Assembly: GCA_021811025.1 (NCBI GenBank)
Contig: JAJZPX010000083.1
Span: 1-8,077, forward strand
Origin: Actinomycetes bacterium
GTDB taxonomy: Bacteria > Actinomycetota > Coriobacteriia > Anaerosomatales > JAJZPX01
Direction: 5' to 3'
DNA: 8,077 bases
Shown piece by piece: positions 6,750 through 8,077 of the stretch (within the stretch, counting starts at the first letter, position 1; each line of letters starts with the position of its first letter). The notes beneath the pieces are model-generated. The model saw only the letters and a program-made list of their open reading frames with translations. It searched no databases and was not told the origin of the DNA. The position numbers and the translations under genes were made by a program.

Positions 6750-6754
6750 TCGTC

Positions 6755-6784
6755 ACTCTATCACTCGCGCGGCCCCACCGACAA
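6755..6784 (-). promoter_or_regulatory. Possible promoter for hemA
   Basis: On the minus strand TTGTCG (6784-6779) is separated by 18 bases from TAGAGT (6760-6755), a weak match to sigma-70-type -35 and -10 boxes (four of six each). It lies just after the upstream SDR stop. Transcription would start near 6748-6750, at arm A of the leader structure. The fit is weak, and the genes could also be co-transcribed from upstream. Confidence 0.25.
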
Positions 6785-6796
6785 ACGGCGCAGCCG

Positions 6797-7660
6797 CTAG
6801 TCCCGCTCCTCGGCCGCCTGCGCCGTCGAGGACGCCGCACGCTCTCTCCGCGCCTTGGCGACATCGCCGTCGGTGATAGCGAAGAACAGGCCGGGGAGCA
6901 GCCCTTTCAAGCGGAAGTACAGCTTCCCCGTGATTCCGGGGATCACGTAGTACTTGCCCTTCTCGACGGCCCTCACGATCTCGGCCGCCACGGTCTCGGG
7001 CTTGATGGCCGCCATGTTGCCGCAGACTCGGTCGGTCTCGGGCGGGCGCATGGACTTCTCCTTGGCGAGCCCGGGCGTGTCCACGTCCGGCGGGCACACC
7101 ACCGACACGCGGATCCCGTGCGGCCGCATCTCGCTGCGGAGCGCCTCCGAGAAGCCCATCACCGCGAACTTGGCGGCGGAGTACGCCGTGTAACCGTACA
7201 CGCACCCGATGAACCCGGCGACGGAAGCGACGTTGACGACGTGCCCGCTGCCGCGCTCGATCATGCCGGGCACGACGGCCCGCGTCGCGTGGATCACGCC
7301 AAGGACGTCGACCTCGAGGTGCTCGCGGAACCACTCCTCGGGCATCGACTCGAACTTGCCGGGGTAGAAGATGCCGGCGCAGTTCACGAGCACGTCGGGC
7401 GTCCCGAGCCGCTCGCGAACGTCCTCCATCGCGTCGAAGATCGAGCCGCGGTGAGCGACGTCGGCCGCGAGCCCGAGCACGCGCTGCCCCGCGTCACGCC
7501 GCGCCGCCTCGACCTCGTCTCTCGCCTTCTCGAGCCTCCCCGCGTCCCTCGCCACTATCGCGACGTGGGCGCCGCGCTCGGCGAACAGCGCCGCGGTGGC
7601 GAGCCCGATCCCGCTGCTGCCGCCGGTGACGACGACCGTCCTGCCCGCGAAGTCGCTCAC
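6797..7660 (-). CDS. Short-chain dehydrogenase/reductase, 3-ketodihydrosphingosine reductase-like
   Basis: This 287-residue protein is a classical SDR using a Rossmann fold. TGGSSGIG at 12-19 binds NAD(P), NCAG lies at 93-96, and the catalytic residues are Ser146, Tyr160 and Lys164 (YSAAK). An aspartate (Asp118) stands where many SDRs have the structural Asn. After the active site, CPPDVDTPG at 189-197 followed by a KPETVA-type segment (220-225) resembles eukaryotic 3-ketodihydrosphingosine reductase (KDSR/Tsc10), rather than typical FabG. Residues about 246-263 are hydrophobic and could touch membrane. The true substrate is unknown; lipid or 3-ketoacyl reduction is the best guess. The start is GTG at 7660, with GGAGG 7 bases upstream; it overlaps the stop of the preceding met8-like gene as GTGA, so the two are translationally coupled. 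No role in heme synthesis is known to me. Confidence 0.92.
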   Translation of the reverse strand: MSDFAGRTVVVTGGSSGIGLATAALFAERGAHVAIVARDAGRLEKARDEVEAARRDAGQRVLGLAADVAHRGSIFDAMEDVRERLGTPDVLVNCAGIFYPGKFESMPEEWFREHLEVDVLGVIHATRAVVPGMIERGSGHVVNVASVAGFIGCVYGYTAYSAAKFAVMGFSEALRSEMRPHGIRVSVVCPPDVDTPGLAKEKSMRPPETDRVCGNMAAIKPETVAAEIVRAVEKGKYYVIPGITGKLYFRLKGLLPGLFFAITDGDVAKARRERAASSTAQAAEERD

Positions 7661-8077
7661 CCCGCCGCCTCCCCGCCTTCATCCGCCGCCGTCGCCCCGG
7701 CGAAGACCTCCTCGGCCGAAGGGACCGCGCCCGAGCGGAGGCGGTCCGGAAGGTCGGAGTCGGCCAGGGTCTCGAATATCCGCTTGCGCTCCGCCGGGTC
7801 CTCGACGCGCTCCATCACGAGCGTGCGGACCTGCCCGAGCAGCGTGACGTACGGCCCCCACTCCTCGCCGAACTCCGCCGACAGCTGCCGCCGAACGCGC
7901 TTGGCGACGGCGGGAGCCGCGCCGGCCGTGGAGATCGCGATCTGGAACGGGCCGCGGTGCACGACCGACGGCACGATGAAGTTGCAGAGCTCCGGCACGT
8001 CCACGACGTTGACGAGGCACCCGCGCTCCTCGGCCTCGCGGAAGACCGCGACGTTCACCTCGGTGTCGTCCGTCGCG
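7657..8077 (-). CDS. Precorrin-2 dehydrogenase / sirohydrochlorin ferrochelatase (Met8/CysG N-terminal type), 5' end missing
   Basis: The enzyme oxidises precorrin-2 to sirohydrochlorin with NAD+, and in bifunctional members also inserts Fe2+ to form siroheme. The window holds the last 139 residues; the gene enters from the right edge. The frame opens in ATDDTEVN, the conserved end of the NAD-binding fold, so the GTG at 8058 is internal rather than a start. Next come VNVVDVPELCNFIVPS, containing the aspartate linked to catalysis in CysG and Met8p, and IAISTAGAAPAVAKRVRRQL, the conserved dimerisation/active-site segment. The tail (about 20 residues) is variable and rich in Ala, Glu and Gly. 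The stop overlaps the SDR start by 4 bases (GTGA). It uses the precorrin-2 made by the CobA half of the fusion encoded downstream. No C-terminal methyltransferase domain follows, so it is not a full CysG. Confidence 0.93.
   Translation of the reverse strand, partial: ATDDTEVNVAVFREAEERGCLVNVVDVPELCNFIVPSVVHRGPFQIAISTAGAAPAVAKRVRRQLSAEFGEEWGPYVTLLGQVRTLVMERVEDPAERKRIFETLADSDLPDRLRSGAVPSAEEVFAGATAADEGGEAAG

Noticed and set aside
6764..6780. T-box-like sequence GGTGGGGCCGCG before hemA
   Set aside because: It differs from the T-box core GGTGGNACCGCG at only one base, and HemA uses Glu-tRNA, but a T-box needs a long specifier stem upstream and here only about 17 non-coding bases precede it. Probably chance in GC-rich DNA.
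6786..6796. Small hairpin CGGC-GCA-GCCG after the SDR stop, with TTTG following, as a terminator
   Set aside because: The stem is only 4 bp and the T run only three, too weak to call a terminator.
8056..8058. GTG as the start of the met8-like gene
   Set aside because: The upstream codons to the window edge encode ATDDTE, the conserved end of the Rossmann domain, so the gene continues beyond the window.
1..8077. tRNA or rRNA genes, CRISPR arrays, insertion sequences or phage genes
   Set aside because: I looked for cloverleaf patterns, regularly spaced repeats, transposase motifs and terminal repeats and saw none.

Overview
The window is GC-rich and gene-dense. Almost all of it (about 1.3-8.1 kb) is one block of tetrapyrrole genes read on the minus strand. 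A GAP/Sap-type membrane protein, a CobA-HemD fusion and an AhbC-type radical SAM enzyme together suggest an anaerobic or facultative member of the Actinomycetota, perhaps near Coriobacteriia. That placement is inferred from gene content and base composition; no rRNA or other marker is present.

Layout, left to right: the 3' part of a GAP-family membrane protein on the plus strand (1-483); a potassium-channel-like protein converging on it (minus, 491-1204); a non-coding stretch with two hairpins (1205-1310); then, in transcription order from the right edge, a truncated precorrin-2 dehydrogenase/siroheme synthase (met8/cysG N-terminal type, 8077-7657), a short-chain dehydrogenase resembling 3-ketodihydrosphingosine reductase (7660-6797), a 195-nt leader rich in inverted repeats, hemA (6601-5243), hemC (5226-4210), a cobA-hemD fusion (4132-2591) and ahbC (2531-1311).

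The enzymes fit the siroheme-dependent heme route. HemA makes glutamate-1-semialdehyde from Glu-tRNA. HemC makes hydroxymethylbilane. The HemD half of the fusion closes it to uroporphyrinogen III, and the CobA half methylates that to precorrin-2. The Met8-like protein oxidises precorrin-2 to sirohydrochlorin and may insert iron. AhbC acts later, removing the acetate side chains of 12,18-didecarboxysiroheme. HemL, HemB, AhbA/AhbB and AhbD are needed for a complete route and are not in the window.

The most unusual part is not protein coding. The hemA leader carries two long inverted repeats arranged A-B-A'-B', so the RNA could form a pseudoknot or two competing folds. The hemA/hemC junction carries two abutting perfect palindromes that bury the apparent hemC ATG. 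The cobA-hemD ribosome binding site lies partly in a hairpin. Shorter hairpins lie at the cobA-hemD/ahbC junction and after ahbC. These are visible in the sequence; their roles are inference.
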